Part shown: positions 20,938 through 34,211 of the stretch, one piece after another
How positions within the stretch are numbered: position 1 is the first letter of the stretch
Layout of the letters: each line of letters opens with the position of its first letter
Source: Metabacillus halosaccharovorans
GTDB lineage: Bacteria; Bacillota; Bacilli; Bacillales; Bacillaceae
Length of the DNA: 64,000 nt
Direction of reading: 5' to 3'
Assembly (NCBI RefSeq): GCF_002019635.1
Contig: NZ_KV917371.1
Span: 2,524,001-2,588,000, forward strand
The notes under the pieces: model-generated
Told to the model about the DNA's origin: nothing
The model's input: the letters and a program-made list of their open reading frames with translations, nothing else
Databases searched by the model: none
Program-made: the position numbers and the translations under genes

Positions 20938-20943
20938 TATCAA

Positions 20944-21082
20944 TGTTGTTTAAACGAATATCGCTATACCGTAGACAGTAGGTGCAATTAGCTTAAATAT
21001 CCTACCGAGGTGTATTTACGAATAAAGCATGTTTTGCTTATTGTATATACAAAACCTCCATGTCTATCGTGGAGGTTTTTCA
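20944..21082 (+). promoter_or_regulatory. L10 leader with attenuator
   Basis: Known Firmicute L10 leader family: ACCGTAGACAGTAGGTGC pairs with CCTACCGAGGTG, and the leader ends in a terminator, AAAACCTCCA (21051-21060) with TGGAGGTTTTT (21070-21080). Binding of the L10(L12)4 complex should favour termination and limit rplJL expression. Confidence 0.88.
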
Positions 21083-21135
21083 ATGACCAACACCGAACGG
21101 TACTAGTGTTACATGAATCTACAGGAGGTGTAACA

Positions 21136-21636
21136 ATGAGCGCAATTATCGAACAAAAGAAACAGATCGTAGATGAGATTTCTACTAAGTTCCGTGATAG
21201 TAAGTCTACAATCGTTGTAGATTACCGTGGACTAACTGTTAGTGAAGTAACTGAATTACGTAAGCAATTACGTGAAGCGGGAATTGACTTCAAAGTTTAC
21301 AAAAACACAATGACTCGCCGTGCTGTTGAGCAAGCTGAGATTACTGGTCTTAACGATGTGTTAACTGGACCTAATGCTATTGCTTTCAGTAATGACGACG
21401 TTGTTGCTCCAGCAAAAATCATTAACGATTTTGCTAAAAAGCACGAAGCTCTTGAAATTAAAGCTGGTGTTATCGAAGGTAATGTCGCATCTGTTGAAGA
21501 AGTGAAAGCTCTTGCTGAACTTCCATCACGCGAAGGCTTACTTTCTATGTTGCTTAGCGTTCTTCAAGCTCCTATTCGTAACTTTGCTCTTGCTACTAAA
21601 GCAGTTGCAGATCAAAAAGAAGAACAAGGTGCTTAA
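21136..21636 (+). CDS. rplJ: Ribosomal protein L10
   Basis: 166 residues. Base of the L7/L12 stalk: the N-terminal domain binds 23S rRNA, and the C-terminal helix (about 135-166) carries L7/L12 dimers. ATG 21136 follows ACAGGAGGTG; the longer in-frame reading begins inside the leader terminator and is not used. Autoregulated through the L10 leader. Confidence 0.97.
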   Translation: MSAIIEQKKQIVDEISTKFRDSKSTIVVDYRGLTVSEVTELRKQLREAGIDFKVYKNTMTRRAVEQAEITGLNDVLTGPNAIAFSNDDVVAPAKIINDFAKKHEALEIKAGVIEGNVASVEEVKALAELPSREGLLSMLLSVLQAPIRNFALATKAVADQKEEQGA

Positions 21637-21702
21637 TCTGAACGAAGTTGCATGTGCATGACAATAAAAACTATTAATTGAAAAATCAAGGAGGAAATTA
21701 TA

Positions 21703-22062
21703 ATGACTCAAGAACAAATCATTGAAGCAGTTAAAAATATGACTGTTTTAGAATTAAACGACTTAGTTAAAGCAATCGAAGAAGAGTTTGGTGTAACTGC
21801 TGCAGCTCCTGTAGCTGTTGCTGCTGCTGGTGGCGAAGCTGCTGCAGAACAAACTGAATTTGACGTAGTACTTGCAAGTGCTGGCGGACAAAAAATCAAA
21901 GTTATCAAAGTTGTACGTGAAGCTACTGGCTTAGGCTTAAAAGAAGCTAAAGAATTAGTAGACAACGCTCCAAAAGCTCTTAAAGAAGGCGTTTCTAAAG
22001 AAGAAGCTGAAGAATTAAAAGCTAAACTTGAAGAAGTTGGAGCTTCTGTAGAAGTTAAGTAA
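21703..22062 (+). CDS. rplL: Ribosomal protein L7/L12
   Basis: 119 residues. N-terminal dimerisation helices, an Ala/Gly-rich hinge (about 36-50), and a C-terminal domain with [18 protein letters not shown] that recruits translational GTPases. Present in several copies per ribosome. Translated from a strong AAGGAGGA site, and followed by a terminator. Confidence 0.97.
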   Translation: MTQEQIIEAVKNMTVLELNDLVKAIEEEFGVTAAAPVAVAAAGGEAAAEQTEFDVVLASAGGQKIKVIKVVREATGLGLKEAKELVDNAPKALKEGVSKEEAEELKAKLEEVGASVEVK

Positions 22063-22078
22063 TTAATATAAATATATA

Positions 22079-22107
22079 GAAAGCTCGCCATCATAGGCGG
22101 GCTTTTT
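22079..22107 (+). terminator. terminator after rplL
   Basis: AAGCTCGCC-ATCATA-GGCGGGCTT stem followed by TTT. Ends the rplJL transcript. Confidence 0.88.
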
Positions 22108-22181
22108 ATATATCGTAAAAAAAGTTGTATAAAATGACGTTATTATGTAAATCCTATACTTCTGAAAGAGGAGGAACTTGT

Positions 22182-22784
22182 ATGAGTGATCATTATTATT
22201 CAGAAAAGCCTACTGTACAAAGTGAACGAAAGACTTGGTCGTTTTTGTTAAAAGGTCACCTCTTTACATTTCAAAGTGATCGTGGGGTGTTTTCAAAAAA
22301 TGAAGTGGATTTTGGTTCCCGTCTTTTAATAGAAGCGTTTGACCTCCCTGAAATTGAAGGGGATTTTTTAGATGTTGGATGCGGGTATGGACCGATTGGT
22401 CTCTCGATTGCGAAATATTTTAACAGACATGTAGATATGATAGATATTAATGATCGTGCTGTAGAATTAGCTAAAGATAATGCGAAATTAAACAAGGTTG
22501 AGAATGTGAAAATCCTCCAAAGTAACCTATTTGAAAACATACAGGATGATCAAGTATATGCAGCTATTTTGACAAATCCGCCCATACGTGCCGGAAAAAA
22601 AGTTGTTCATCAGATTTTTGAAAGAAGTTATGATCATTTATCTGATGGTGGAGAGCTTTGGGTTGTAATCCAGAAGAAACAGGGAGCGCCTTCTACAATT
22701 GATAAACTAAATGAGATGTTTTCAGAAGTTGATGTTGTTGAGAAGAAAAAAGGCTATTATATCATTAAAGCTAAAAAATGTTGA
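22182..22784 (+). CDS. RsmC-like methyltransferase (YbxB)
   Basis: Class I SAM-dependent methyltransferase, 200 residues. The SAM-binding loop DVGCGYGPIGL and the catalytic NPPI motif identify the RsmC/RlmG-like small domain family that methylates guanine N2 in rRNA; the exact target is unknown. ATG 22182 follows GAGGAGGAAC at 5-6 bases. It lies between rplL and rpoB, as ybxB does in B. subtilis. Confidence 0.9.
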   Translation: MSDHYYSEKPTVQSERKTWSFLLKGHLFTFQSDRGVFSKNEVDFGSRLLIEAFDLPEIEGDFLDVGCGYGPIGLSIAKYFNRHVDMIDINDRAVELAKDNAKLNKVENVKILQSNLFENIQDDQVYAAILTNPPIRAGKKVVHQIFERSYDHLSDGGELWVVIQKKQGAPSTIDKLNEMFSEVDVVEKKKGYYIIKAKKC

Positions 22785-22809
22785 CTCCAAATTTCTGTTG
22801 TGTTAGTAT
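22781..22809 (+). promoter_or_regulatory. promoter of rpoBC
   Basis: TTGACT, 17-base spacer, TAGTAT with TGT before it (extended -10), overlapping the end of the methyltransferase gene. It implies a long rpoB leader of about 320 nt. Confidence 0.65.
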
Positions 22810-22814
22810 TATAA

Positions 22815-23139
22815 AATGCCAATATATAATTTCCATAACTATCTATTTTTTGAGAAAAAAGATGTTTAAAAGATAGCTTTTTGGAGATACTTATAAAATC
22901 AAAAGTACGTTTAAATTGTGGTTTTCTTACTAGAAACCCTTTTTATTTTTTGTTTTTTCCTTGCGTCTGTACTAGAATTTCCTATGTTTTTATTTCAGAT
23001 ATTTTATTGGTAGTATATTAAGATATTATGTTTAAAGAGAATGATCTTATGTGAGTTCTCTTATTCGTCTGTCTAAAAAAAAGGTATACATAATGGTACG
23101 ACGCAAAACCTATTACGCTTGATTTGAGGGGTGAATGAG
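22815..23139 (+). promoter_or_regulatory. long rpoB 5' leader
   Basis: Gene-free 325-base AT-rich stretch. It contains a weak CTATCT...AGATAG stem followed by CTTTTT (about 22839-22882, attenuator-like) and AGAGAA...TTCTCT (about 23036-23063). I see no coding sequence, tRNA or known riboswitch. A role in attenuating rpoBC is inferred. Confidence 0.45.
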
Positions 23140-26100
23140 TTGACAGGTCAACTAGTTCAGTATGGACGACACCGCCAACGCAGAAGTTATGCACGCATTA
23201 GTGAAGTGTTAGAATTACCAAATCTTATTGAGATTCAAACCTCTTCCTATCAGTGGTTTCTTGATGAGGGCTTGAGAGAAATGTTCCAGGATATTTCTCC
23301 TATTGAGGATTTCACTGGTAACCTCTCGCTAGAGTTTATTGATTATAGCTTGGGAGATCCTAAGTATCCTGTAGAGGAATCAAAAGAACGCGATGTTACC
23401 TACTCAGCGCCATTACGTGTGAAGGTGCGTTTGATTAACAAGGAAACTGGTGAAGTAAAAGATCAGGATGTCTTTATGGGAGATTTTCCTCTCATGACAG
23501 AAACAGGTACATTTGTGATTAATGGAGCAGAGCGCGTTATCGTGTCTCAATTGGTCCGTTCACCAAGTGTTTATTACAGTGGTAAAGTAGATAAAAATGG
23601 TAAAAAAGGCTTTACTGCGACTGTTATCCCAAACCGTGGAGCATGGTTAGAATACGAAACAGATGCGAAAGATGTTGTTTATGTACGTATTGATCGTACT
23701 CGTAAATTACCAGTGACTGTCTTGTTACGTGCTCTTGGGTTTGGCTCTGATCAAGAAATCACCGATTTACTAGGTGAAAATGAGTACTTACGTAATACTC
23801 TTGATAAGGATAATACGGAAAGTACAGAGAAGGCTCTGCTTGAAATCTATGAGCGTCTTCGCCCTGGTGAGCCACCAACTGTGGATAATGCCAAGAGTTT
23901 ATTAGATTCGAGATTTTTTGATCCAAAGCGCTATGATCTAGCGAATGTTGGTCGCTATAAAATTAATAAAAAGCTTCACATTAAGAATCGTCTTTTCAAC
24001 CAAAGATTAGCTGAAACGCTTGTAGACCCTGAAACAGGTGAGATTATTGCAGAAAAAGGCGCAATGATTGACAGAAGAACGCTTGATCGTATTCTTCCAA
24101 ACCTGGAGAGTGGTGTAGGGTTTAAAAAAGAACAGCCATCAGGCGGCGTTGTTGAAGAAGAAGTAACGATTCAATCTATCAAGATTTATGCGCCAAATGA
24201 CCCGGATGGTGAAAAGGTCATTAATGTATTAGGTAATGCTTATGTAGAAGAGGCAGTTAAAAACATTACTGTTGCTGATATTTTAGCTTCTATCAGCTAC
24301 TTCTTTAACCTATTACATGGTGTAGGTGATACAGATGATATCGACCATCTAGGAAATCGCCGATTACGTTCTGTTGGTGAGTTATTACAAAACCAATTCA
24401 GAATTGGTTTATCAAGAATGGAACGTGTAGTTCGTGAGAGAATGTCTATTCAGGATACGAACACAATCACGCCACAACAATTAATTAATATTCGCCCGGT
24501 TATTGCGTCTATTAAGGAATTCTTTGGTAGCTCTCAATTATCTCAGTTCATGGATCAAACAAATCCTTTAGCTGAGTTAACTCATAAACGTCGTTTATCA
24601 GCACTTGGACCGGGTGGTTTAACTCGTGAACGTGCAGGTTTCGAAGTTCGTGACGTTCACTACTCTCACTATGGTCGTATGTGTCCAATTGAGACACCTG
24701 AGGGTCCGAACATCGGATTAATCAACTCACTTTCTTCATATGCAAAAGTTAATCGTTTCGGTTTCATTGAAACTCCGTACCGTAGAGTTGACCCTGAAAC
24801 AGGAAAAGTAACATCAAGAATCGATTACTTAACAGCTGATGAAGAAGATAACTATGTTGTTGCCCAAGCAAACGCAAGATTAGCTGAAGATGGATCATTT
24901 ATCGATGATGATATCGTTGCGCGTTTCCGTGGGGAGAATACGGTTGTTTATAAAGATCGTATCGACTACATGGATGTTTCTCCTAAGCAGGTCGTTTCTG
25001 CTGCAACAGCTTGTATTCCATTCTTAGAAAATGATGACTCAAACCGTGCATTAATGGGTGCGAACATGCAACGTCAAGCTGTACCATTAATGAATCCTGA
25101 AGCTCCAATCGTTGGAACAGGTATGGAATATGTTTCTGGTAAAGATTCAGGAGCAGCTGTTATCTGTAAATATCCTGGTATTGTAGAGCGTGTGGAAGCA
25201 AAAAATGTATGGGTTCGTCGTTATGAAGAAGTAGATGGTCAAAAGGTAAAAGGTAATTTAGATAAATATAGCATGTTGAAATTTATCCGTTCGAACCAAG
25301 GTACTTGTTACAACCAACGCCCGATCGTTAGTGAAGGTGATGAAGTTGTAAAAGGTGAAATCCTTGCGGATGGACCGTCTATGGAAAAAGGTGAACTTGC
25401 ATTAGGAAGAAACGTAATGGTTGCCTTCATGACATGGGATGGTTATAACTATGAGGATGCTATCATCATGAGTGAAAGACTTGTGAAAGATGATGTATAT
25501 ACTTCTATACACATTGAAGAATATGAGTCTGAGTCTCGTGATACAAAACTAGGACCTGAAGAAATTACACGTGATATCCCGAACGTGGGGGAAGATGCTC
25601 TAAGAAACTTAGATGAGCGTGGAATTATTCGGATCGGTGCAGAAGTAAAAGACGGAGATCTACTAGTAGGGAAAGTTACTCCTAAAGGTGTAACTGAACT
25701 AACAGCAGAAGAAAGACTTTTACATGCAATCTTCGGAGAAAAAGCTCGTGAAGTACGTGATACTTCATTACGTGTACCACATGGTGGAGAGGGAATCATC
25801 TTAGATGTTAAAGTATTTAACCGTGAAGATGGTGATGAATTACCACCAGGTGTTAATCAATTAGTCCGTGTATATATTGTCCAAAAGCGTAAGATCTCTG
25901 AAGGAGATAAGATGGCGGGACGACATGGTAACAAAGGGGTTATCTCACGTATTCTTCCTGAAGAAGATATGCCGTATTTACCAGACGGAACACCAGTGGA
26001 TATCATGTTAAATCCATTAGGGGTACCTTCTCGTATGAATATCGGTCAGGTATTAGAGTTGCATTTAGGTATGGCTGCTCGTAGATTAGGCATCCATGTT

Positions 26101-26718
26101 GCATCACCAGTATTTGATGGTGCTCGTGAGGAAGATGTATGGTCAACATTAGAAGAAGCTGGGATGGCACGAGATGCAAAAACAGTTCTTTATGATGGAC
26201 GTACAGGTGAACCATTCGATAACCGTGTATCTGTAGGGATCATGTACATGATCAAACTTGCACACATGGTTGATGACAAGTTACATGCCCGTTCAACTGG
26301 ACCATACTCATTAGTTACACAACAACCATTAGGTGGTAAAGCACAGTTTGGTGGTCAGCGTTTCGGTGAGATGGAGGTATGGGCACTTGAAGCATACGGT
26401 GCTGCATATACTTTACAAGAGATCTTAACTGTGAAATCGGATGATGTTGTTGGTCGTGTGAAAACATATGAAGCGATCGTAAAAGGTGAGAATGTACCAG
26501 AACCGGGTGTTCCTGAGTCATTTAAAGTATTAATTAAAGAACTTCAAAGCTTAGGTATGGATGTTAAAATGCTCTCAAGTGATGAGCAGGAAATTGAAAT
26601 GAGAGACCTTGATGATGATGAAGATACACAGCAAGCAGAAGGTCTTTCCGTTAATGAAACAGTAGAACCTGAGCCGGAAGTTGAAGAATTGGAAAAAGAT
26701 ACTGTAGCGAAAGAATAA
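23140..26718 (+). CDS. rpoB: RNA polymerase beta subunit
   Basis: Catalytic core subunit, 1192 residues. TTG 23140 gives [17 protein letters not shown] as in B. subtilis, 6 bases after GAGGGGTG; GTG 23131 would add three residues. The rifampicin region reads [18 protein letters not shown], with wild-type residues at the classic resistance positions. Later motifs [22 protein letters not shown] and [19 protein letters not shown] are intact. The acidic C-terminal tail (about 1145-1192) is variable. Forms an operon with rpoC. Confidence 0.98.
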   Translation: MTGQLVQYGRHRQRRSYARISEVLELPNLIEIQTSSYQWFLDEGLREMFQDISPIEDFTGNLSLEFIDYSLGDPKYPVEESKERDVTYSAPLRVKVRLINKETGEVKDQDVFMGDFPLMTETGTFVINGAERVIVSQLVRSPSVYYSGKVDKNGKKGFTATVIPNRGAWLEYETDAKDVVYVRIDRTRKLPVTVLLRALGFGSDQEITDLLGENEYLRNTLDKDNTESTEKALLEIYERLRPGEPPTVDNAKSLLDSRFFDPKRYDLANVGRYKINKKLHIKNRLFNQRLAETLVDPETGEIIAEKGAMIDRRTLDRILPNLESGVGFKKEQPSGGVVEEEVTIQSIKIYAPNDPDGEKVINVLGNAYVEEAVKNITVADILASISYFFNLLHGVGDTDDIDHLGNRRLRSVGELLQNQFRIGLSRMERVVRERMSIQDTNTITPQQLINIRPVIASIKEFFGSSQLSQFMDQTNPLAELTHKRRLSALGPGGLTRERAGFEVRDVHYSHYGRMCPIETPEGPNIGLINSLSSYAKVNRFGFIETPYRRVDPETGKVTSRIDYLTADEEDNYVVAQANARLAEDGSFIDDDIVARFRGENTVVYKDRIDYMDVSPKQVVSAATACIPFLENDDSNRALMGANMQRQAVPLMNPEAPIVGTGMEYVSGKDSGAAVICKYPGIVERVEAKNVWVRRYEEVDGQKVKGNLDKYSMLKFIRSNQGTCYNQRPIVSEGDEVVKGEILADGPSMEKGELALGRNVMVAFMTWDGYNYEDAIIMSERLVKDDVYTSIHIEEYESESRDTKLGPEEITRDIPNVGEDALRNLDERGIIRIGAEVKDGDLLVGKVTPKGVTELTAEERLLHAIFGEKAREVRDTSLRVPHGGEGIILDVKVFNREDGDELPPGVNQLVRVYIVQKRKISEGDKMAGRHGNKGVISRILPEEDMPYLPDGTPVDIMLNPLGVPSRMNIGQVLELHLGMAARRLGIHVASPVFDGAREEDVWSTLEEAGMARDAKTVLYDGRTGEPFDNRVSVGIMYMIKLAHMVDDKLHARSTGPYSLVTQQPLGGKAQFGGQRFGEMEVWALEAYGAAYTLQEILTVKSDDVVGRVKTYEAIVKGENVPEPGVPESFKVLIKELQSLGMDVKMLSSDEQEIEMRDLDDDEDTQQAEGLSVNETVEPEPEVEELEKDTVAKE

Positions 26719-26893
26719 TTTTGTGAAAGTTGCCTAACATGATGTGATAAACGGACGGGGAGAATTCATCTCTCCGTTCATAAAATTTCACCTCTAGGTA
26801 CATACAATTTTCCGTTTGTGATAGATCTTAAAAATTCAATAAATAGCACTTAAATTAGGGTATAACCTGAAGACGAAAAGGGAGGTAGGCCCC

Positions 26894-29800
26894 TTGATAG
26901 ATGTAAATAATTTTGAATATATGAGCATCGGCTTGGCTTCACCTGACAAGATTCGCTCTTGGTCCTTTGGTGAAGTTAAGAAACCAGAAACAATCAATTA
27001 CCGTACATTGAAGCCAGAGAAGGATGGTCTATTTTGTGAACGCATATTTGGACCAACAAAAGACTGGGAATGTCATTGTGGTAAATATAAAAGAGTTCGT
27101 TACAAAGGTGTAGTTTGTGATCGCTGTGGTGTAGAAGTAACTCGCGCAAAAGTTCGTCGTGAAAGAATGGGACACATTGAGCTTGCTGCTCCTGTATCTC
27201 ACATCTGGTATTTTAAAGGTATTCCTAGCCGTATGGGATTAGTATTAGATATGTCTCCACGTGCGCTTGAGGAAGTCATTTATTTTGCTTCTTACGTGAC
27301 AACTGACACAGGGGATACTCCACTAGAGAAAAAACAACTTCTGTCTGAAAAAGAATATAGAGCTTACCGTGAAAAGTACGGTAACACTTTCCAAGCAGCA
27401 ATGGGTGCTGAGGCTATTAAAAAACTTTTATCAGATATTGACCTTGATAAGGAAGTTGATTCATTAAAAGAAGAACTAAAAACAGCACAAGGGCAACGGA
27501 GAACACGTGCAATTAAGCGATTGGAAGTTCTTGAAGCTTTCCGTAACTCCGGTAATGATCCATCTTGGATGATCCTTGATGTGCTACCTGTTATCCCACC
27601 TGAACTACGTCCAATGGTACAGCTTGATGGCGGACGTTTTGCAACATCCGACCTAAACGATCTATATAGACGTGTTATTAACCGAAATAACCGTTTGAAA
27701 CGATTATTAGATCTTGGCGCACCTAGCATTATTGTTCAAAATGAAAAACGTATGCTTCAGGAAGCAGTAGACGCGTTGATTGATAATGGTCGCCGTGGCC
27801 GTCCTGTAACAGGACCGGGGAATCGTCCGTTAAAATCACTTTCACATATGCTTAAAGGAAAACAAGGGCGTTTCCGTCAAAACTTATTAGGAAAACGTGT
27901 TGACTATTCAGGACGTTCGGTTATCGTCGTTGGTCCTAACCTAAAAATGTACCAATGCGGATTACCAAAAGAGATGGCTCTTGAGCTTTTCAAGCCGTTT
28001 GTTATGAAAGAGCTAGTAGAAAAAGGATTAGCTCATAACATAAAGAGTGCAAAACGAAAAATCGAGAGAGTACAACCGGAAGTATGGGATGTATTAGAAT
28101 CAGTTATTAAAGAACATCCAGTATTACTTAACCGTGCCCCTACTCTTCATAGATTAGGAATTCAAGCATTTGAGCCTACACTAGTAGAAGGCCGTGCAAT
28201 TCGTCTTCACCCTCTTGTATGTACAGCATATAATGCTGACTTTGATGGTGACCAAATGGCAGTTCACGTTCCGCTTTCTGCAGAAGCTCAAGCTGAAGCA
28301 CGTATTCTGATGCTAGCTGCACAAAACATCCTTAATCCTAAGGACGGAAAACCGGTAGTTACACCTTCTCAGGATATGGTACTAGGTAACTATTACTTAA
28401 CTCTAGAGCGTGCGGGTGCAATTGGTGAAGGAATGATCTTTAAAGATACAGATGAAGCATTGCTTGCTTATCAAAACGGATATGTACATTTACATACACG
28501 TGTTGCTGTTCAGGCATCTTCATTAAACAAACAAGCGTTTACTGAAGAACAAAATAAAATGCTTCTTGTCACAACTGTTGGTAAGTTGATTTTTAATGAA
28601 ATCTTACCTGAATCATTCCCTTACATGAATGAGCCAACTAAGCAAAATATCGAGGAAAAAACTCCTGAAAAGTATTTTATCGATCCTACAGTGAATGTGA
28701 AAGAGCATGTCTCAACTCTTGAGGAAATATCTCCATTCAAAAAGGGTATCCTCGGTAAGATTATTGCTGAAATCTTTAAGAAATTCCATATTACTGAGAC
28801 ATCTAAAATGCTTGATCGCATGAAAAATCTCGGTTTTAGATATTCTACAAAAGCAGGTATTACCGTTGGTGTATCTGATATCATAGTTCTAAAAGAAAAA
28901 CAAGAAATCATTAGTGAAGCACAGACAAAGGTTGATAATGTATTAAAACAGTTCCGAAGAGGTTTAATTACTGAAGACGAACGATATGAACGTGTTATCT
29001 CCATTTGGAGTGCGGCTAAAGATAATATCCAAGGCAAGCTGATGGCATCTCTTAATAAGCGAAACCCAATCTTCATGATGAGTGATTCAGGTGCCCGTGG
29101 TAACGCATCTAACTTTACTCAGCTAGCTGGTATGCGTGGTCTTATGGCCAACCCGGCTGGACGAATTATTGAGTTACCAATTAAGTCGAGTTTCCGTGAA
29201 GGATTAACCGTATTAGAGTACTTCATCTCAACACACGGTGCCCGTAAAGGTCTTGCAGATACAGCCCTTAAAACAGCTGACTCAGGTTACTTAACTCGTC
29301 GACTTGTTGATGTTGCGCAAGATGTTATCATACGTGATGATGATTGCGGAACAGATCGTGGTATCTTGGCTGAGGCAATTAGAGAAGGTACTGAAATTAT
29401 CGAGAAGTTAGACGAACGTCTAATTGGACGTTATTGCCGTAAGGTTGTAAAGCATCCTGAAACAGGTGCTGTTCTTGTAGACGAAAATGAGTTAATCACT
29501 GAGGATATTGCAGTTGAAATTATCAACGCTGGCATTGATAAGGTTTGGATCCGTTCTGCATTTACATGTAACACCAGACATGGTGTATGTAAAAAATGTT
29601 ACGGAAGAAACCTTGCAACTGGTAGTGAAGTAGAAGTTGGGGAAGCAGTAGGTATTATCGCTGCTCAATCTATTGGTGAGCCTGGTACGCAGTTAACAAT
29701 GCGTACATTCCATACAGGTGGGGTTGCCGGAGATGATATCACCCAAGGTTTACCTCGTATTCAGGAGTTATTTGAAGCTAGAAACCCTAAAGGTCAAGCG

Positions 29801-30493
29801 ATTATTTCTGAAATTAGTGGTGTTGTAGCTGAAATCAATGAAGTACGTGATAAACAACAAGAGATTGTAATCCAGGGTGAAGTAGAATCCCGTTCTTATA
29901 CAGCTCCGTATAATGCAAGACTTAAGGTTACTCAAGGTGATAAAATCGAGAGTGGTCAAGTCTTAACAGAAGGTTCCATTGATCCTAAAGAACTATTAAA
30001 AGTGAAGGATTTACAAGCAGTTCAACAGTATCTATTACGTGAAGTTCAAAAAGTATACCGTATGCAAGGGGTAGAAATTGGTGATAAACACGTAGAGGTA
30101 ATGGTACGACAAATGCTTCGTAAAGTCCGTGTTATGGATGCAGGTGATACAGACGTATTACCAGGTACTTTATTGGATGTTCATCAGTTTACTGATGCAA
30201 ATAAACAAGTACTGTTAGATGGTAAACGCCCTGCAACAGGACGCCCTGTATTACTTGGTATTACAAAAGCATCTCTAGAAACAGATTCCTTCTTATCTGC
30301 AGCATCATTCCAAGAAACAACTCGTGTTCTTACAGATGCAGCAATTAAAGGAAAACGCGATGAATTACTCGGTCTTAAAGAAAATGTTATCATTGGTAAA
30401 CTTGTTCCTGCGGGTACTGGTATGCCGAGATATCGTCAAGCAGAGCCAATTGCAAAGGTTGAACAAACTGAGGAAGTCGTATCTGTTGATTAA
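26894..30493 (+). CDS. rpoC: RNA polymerase beta' subunit
   Basis: 1199 residues, Gram-positive length. N-terminal zinc ribbon CHCG...CDRCG, the catalytic NADFDGD motif chelating magnesium, bridge-helix/trigger-loop segments around [23 protein letters not shown] (not quoted in full length here beyond motif) and a second zinc site [13 protein letters not shown]. Start is TTG 26894 with GGAGGT 7 bases upstream. A hairpin lies in the rpoB-rpoC gap (about 26751-26780), without a T tract. Confidence 0.98.
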   Translation: MIDVNNFEYMSIGLASPDKIRSWSFGEVKKPETINYRTLKPEKDGLFCERIFGPTKDWECHCGKYKRVRYKGVVCDRCGVEVTRAKVRRERMGHIELAAPVSHIWYFKGIPSRMGLVLDMSPRALEEVIYFASYVTTDTGDTPLEKKQLLSEKEYRAYREKYGNTFQAAMGAEAIKKLLSDIDLDKEVDSLKEELKTAQGQRRTRAIKRLEVLEAFRNSGNDPSWMILDVLPVIPPELRPMVQLDGGRFATSDLNDLYRRVINRNNRLKRLLDLGAPSIIVQNEKRMLQEAVDALIDNGRRGRPVTGPGNRPLKSLSHMLKGKQGRFRQNLLGKRVDYSGRSVIVVGPNLKMYQCGLPKEMALELFKPFVMKELVEKGLAHNIKSAKRKIERVQPEVWDVLESVIKEHPVLLNRAPTLHRLGIQAFEPTLVEGRAIRLHPLVCTAYNADFDGDQMAVHVPLSAEAQAEARILMLAAQNILNPKDGKPVVTPSQDMVLGNYYLTLERAGAIGEGMIFKDTDEALLAYQNGYVHLHTRVAVQASSLNKQAFTEEQNKMLLVTTVGKLIFNEILPESFPYMNEPTKQNIEEKTPEKYFIDPTVNVKEHVSTLEEISPFKKGILGKIIAEIFKKFHITETSKMLDRMKNLGFRYSTKAGITVGVSDIIVLKEKQEIISEAQTKVDNVLKQFRRGLITEDERYERVISIWSAAKDNIQGKLMASLNKRNPIFMMSDSGARGNASNFTQLAGMRGLMANPAGRIIELPIKSSFREGLTVLEYFISTHGARKGLADTALKTADSGYLTRRLVDVAQDVIIRDDDCGTDRGILAEAIREGTEIIEKLDERLIGRYCRKVVKHPETGAVLVDENELITEDIAVEIINAGIDKVWIRSAFTCNTRHGVCKKCYGRNLATGSEVEVGEAVGIIAAQSIGEPGTQLTMRTFHTGGVAGDDITQGLPRIQELFEARNPKGQAIISEISGVVAEINEVRDKQQEIVIQGEVESRSYTAPYNARLKVTQGDKIESGQVLTEGSIDPKELLKVKDLQAVQQYLLREVQKVYRMQGVEIGDKHVEVMVRQMLRKVRVMDAGDTDVLPGTLLDVHQFTDANKQVLLDGKRPATGRPVLLGITKASLETDSFLSAASFQETTRVLTDAAIKGKRDELLGLKENVIIGKLVPAGTGMPRYRQAEPIAKVEQTEEVVSVD

Positions 30494-30514
30494 GATATAA
30501 AATCTCTACTGTAG

Positions 30515-30541
30515 CTCATTGAGGGAATTTCCCTCAATGAG
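30515..30541 (+). other. perfect hairpin after rpoC, no T tract
   Basis: CTCATTGAGGGAA and TTCCCTCAATGAG form a perfect 13-bp stem with a one-base centre. No T run follows, so simple intrinsic termination is unlikely; 3'-end stabilisation, processing, or Rho/NusG-linked pausing are alternatives. Confidence 0.75.
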
Positions 30542-30599
30542 TGATTAACTAATTAGATAGAACATGTAGAAAAAGGTAATAAAGTTTTTTTAATGCGTG

Positions 30600-30628
30600 T
30601 TGACATCTATCATGTTCAATGTTACTAT
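30600..30628 (+). promoter_or_regulatory. SigA promoter of the str operon
   Basis: TTGACA, 17-base spacer, TACTAT, about 50 bases before rplGB. Strong candidate start for rplGB-rpsL-rpsG-fusA-tuf. Confidence 0.85.
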
Positions 30629-30676
30629 ATTCAAGGTGCTCAATCTTAAACCTGTTGCTTTGGAGGATATTTGATT

Positions 30677-30925
30677 ATGTCTTATGATAAAGTATCACAG
30701 GCAAATGAAATCATTGTTGGTACTAAGCAATCAGTTAAAGCTCTCTTAAACAATGATGTTAAGGAAATAGTCATTGCTGAGGATGCTGATGATCGGGTTG
30801 TACAAAAAGTCGTTCAAACAGCAGAACAAAAGCAAGTGCCCTTAATTAAAGTTGAATCTATGAAAAAGCTTGGGAAAGCTTGTGGAATAGAAGTTGGAGC
30901 TGCAGCTGTAGCTATAATCCGGTGA
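30677..30925 (+). CDS. rplGB: L7Ae-family RNA-binding protein (YbxF)
   Basis: 82 residues, L7Ae/L30e/S12e/Gadd45 fold binding kink-turn [21 protein letters not shown] and [19 protein letters not shown] are typical of YbxF. ATG 30677 follows TGGAGG at 10 bases and matches the family start; TTG 30671 is too close to the site. Co-transcribed ahead of rpsL as in B. subtilis. Confidence 0.93.
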   Translation: MSYDKVSQANEIIVGTKQSVKALLNNDVKEIVIAEDADDRVVQKVVQTAEQKQVPLIKVESMKKLGKACGIEVGAAAVAIIR

Positions 30926-30981
30926 AAAAGTTGTTTTTGCAAGGTTAATATTGCAGAAACTTTGTTTTTGCCTAAATATGA

Positions 30982-31449
<468 letters not shown>

Positions 31450-31465
31450 TAATCAATTAAAATAA

Positions 31466-31963
<498 letters not shown>

Positions 31964-32015
31964 TCAATACACTCTAAATACACTAAATTTCCTATAAGGA
32001 AGGAGAAATTACCCA

Positions 32016-34094
32016 ATGGCAAGAGAGTTCTCCTTAGCAAATACACGTAATATTGGGATCATGGCTCACATTGATGCTGGTAAAACAACAACAACTGAGC
32101 GTGTACTTTATTACACTGGTCGTATTCATAAAATTGGTGAAACTCATGAAGGTGCATCCCAGATGGACTGGATGGAGCAAGAACAAGAACGTGGAATCAC
32201 GATCACATCTGCTGCAACAACTGCACAGTGGAAAGGCCACCGTGTAAACATCATCGATACTCCAGGACACGTAGACTTCACAGTAGAGGTTGAACGTTCC
32301 CTGCGTGTACTTGATGGTGCTGTAGCAGTACTTGATGCTCAATCAGGTGTTGAGCCTCAAACAGAAACAGTTTGGCGTCAAGCTACAACTTATGGAGTAC
32401 CACGTGTTGTGTTCGTTAATAAAATGGACAAAATCGGTGCGGACTTCCTATATTCTGTAAAAACAATACATGAACGCCTTCAAGCGAATGCTCACCCAAT
32501 CCAATTACCAATTGGTGCGGAAGACCAATTCGAAGGTATCATTGACTTAGTTGAAATGAATGCTACGTTCTATGGTAATGATTTAGGAACTGATATCCAA
32601 GTTGGAGAAATTCCTGAAGAATACCAAGACCAAGCAAATGAATACCGCGAAAGTTTAGTAGAAGCAGTAGCTGAACTTGATGAAGAGTTAATGGAAAGAT
32701 ACCTTGGTGGAGAAGAAATCACTAACGAAGAGCTAAAAGCAGCAATTCGTAAAGGTACTGTTAACGTTGATTTCTATCCAGTTATCTGTGGATCTGCTTT
32801 CAAAAACAAAGGTGTTCAAAAAATGCTGGATGCTGTAATTGACTATCTTCCATCTCCGTTAGATGTACCAGCGATTAAAGGTACTCTTCCTGATACTGAT
32901 GAAGAAGTTACACGTGAATCTAGCGATGAGGGTCCATTTGCTGCATTAGCATTTAAAGTAATGACAGACCCTTATGTTGGTAAACTTACATTCTTCCGTG
33001 TTTACTCTGGTACATTAAGTTCTGGATCATACATCCAAAACTCTACTAAAGGTAAGCGTGAGCGTGTAGGTCGTATCCTTCAAATGCATGCAAACAGCCG
33101 TGAGGAAATCTCTCAAGTTTATTCTGGAGACATCGCAGCTGCTGTAGGTTTGAAAGATACAACAACTGGTGATACTCTATGCGATGACAAAAACCTTGTT
33201 ATCCTTGAGTCGATGGAATTCCCAGAACCAGTTATTCAACTATCTGTTGAGCCAAAATCTAAAGCAGACCAAGATAAAATGACAACTGCTTTACAAAAAC
33301 TTCAAGAGGAAGATCCAACATTCAGAGCTCATACTGATCCAGAAACTGGTCAAACAATTATTGCAGGTATGGGTGAGCTTCACTTAGATATTCTAGTAGA
33401 TCGTATGAAACGTGAATTCAAAGTAGAAGCAAACGTTGGTGCTCCGCAGGTTGCATATCGTGAAACATTCCGCCAAGGTGCAAGAGTTGAAGGTAAATTC
33501 GCTCGTCAATCTGGTGGTCGTGGACAATTTGGACACGTGTGGATCGAATTTGAACCGAACGAAGAAGGTAAAGGTTTTGAGTTCGAAAACAAAATCGTTG
33601 GTGGGGTAGTGCCACGTGAGTACGTACCTGCTGTTCAAGCTGGTCTTGAAGATGCAATGCAAAACGGTGTATTAGCTGGATATCCATTAGTTGATGTTAA
33701 AGCTGCATTAGTTGATGGTTCTTACCATGATGTTGACTCAAGTGAAATGGCGTTTAAAGTTGCTGCTTCATTAGCACTTAAAAACGCTATATCAAAATGT
33801 AGCCCTGTAATTCTAGAGCCTGTTATGAAAGTTGAAGTAGTAGTGCCTGAAGAATACATGGGTGATATCATGGGCCAAGTTACAGCTCGTCGTGGACGTG
33901 TTGAAGGTATGGAAGCTCGTGGGAATGCACAAGTTGTACGTGCAATGATTCCACTTTCTGAAATGTTTGGTTATGCTACAGCATTACGTTCAAGTACTCA
34001 AGGTCGTGGTGTTTTCACTATGCACTTTGATCACTATGAAGAAGTACCAAAATCAGTTTCAGAAGAAATTATCAAAAAAAATAAAGGTGAGTAA
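32016..34094 (+). CDS. fusA: Elongation factor G
   Basis: Translocase GTPase, 692 residues. G1 [10 protein letters not shown]2/G3 region [12 protein letters not shown] and DTPGHVDF, G4 NKMDK; domains II-V follow, ending with [16 protein letters not shown]. It drives tRNA-mRNA translocation and ribosome recycling. Strong start at AAGGAGAAATTACCCA-ATG. Confidence 0.98.
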   Translation: MAREFSLANTRNIGIMAHIDAGKTTTTERVLYYTGRIHKIGETHEGASQMDWMEQEQERGITITSAATTAQWKGHRVNIIDTPGHVDFTVEVERSLRVLDGAVAVLDAQSGVEPQTETVWRQATTYGVPRVVFVNKMDKIGADFLYSVKTIHERLQANAHPIQLPIGAEDQFEGIIDLVEMNATFYGNDLGTDIQVGEIPEEYQDQANEYRESLVEAVAELDEELMERYLGGEEITNEELKAAIRKGTVNVDFYPVICGSAFKNKGVQKMLDAVIDYLPSPLDVPAIKGTLPDTDEEVTRESSDEGPFAALAFKVMTDPYVGKLTFFRVYSGTLSSGSYIQNSTKGKRERVGRILQMHANSREEISQVYSGDIAAAVGLKDTTTGDTLCDDKNLVILESMEFPEPVIQLSVEPKSKADQDKMTTALQKLQEEDPTFRAHTDPETGQTIIAGMGELHLDILVDRMKREFKVEANVGAPQVAYRETFRQGARVEGKFARQSGGRGQFGHVWIEFEPNEEGKGFEFENKIVGGVVPREYVPAVQAGLEDAMQNGVLAGYPLVDVKAALVDGSYHDVDSSEMAFKVAASLALKNAISKCSPVILEPVMKVEVVVPEEYMGDIMGQVTARRGRVEGMEARGNAQVVRAMIPLSEMFGYATALRSSTQGRGVFTMHFDHYEEVPKSVSEEIIKKNKGE

Positions 34095-34136
34095 TTGATT
34101 TTTACCCCTTTTATGAAGTATAACTACTTATGTGAG

Positions 34137-34165
34137 AACAGAAAGTGAGAATCTCGCTTTCTGTT
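34137..34165 (+). other. hairpin between fusA and tuf
   Basis: AACAGAAAGTGAGA pairs with TCTCGCTTTCTGTT (14 bp, one G-T). No T tract follows, so read-through into tuf is expected; it may instead be an RNA processing or stabilising element. Confidence 0.7.
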
Positions 34166-34211
34166 ACATATATTATCCTAAAAAATACAATCTCTAAGGA
34201 GGATTTTTAGA

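Noticed and set aside
24541-24630. Drug-resistance changes in RpoB (also S12, S5, L4, L22)
   Set aside because: The rifampicin, streptomycin, spectinomycin and macrolide regions all read as wild type.
34095-34124. Possible tuf promoter TTGATT-N18-TATAAC
   Set aside because: Suboptimal boxes and spacing in AT-rich sequence; not distinguishable from chance.
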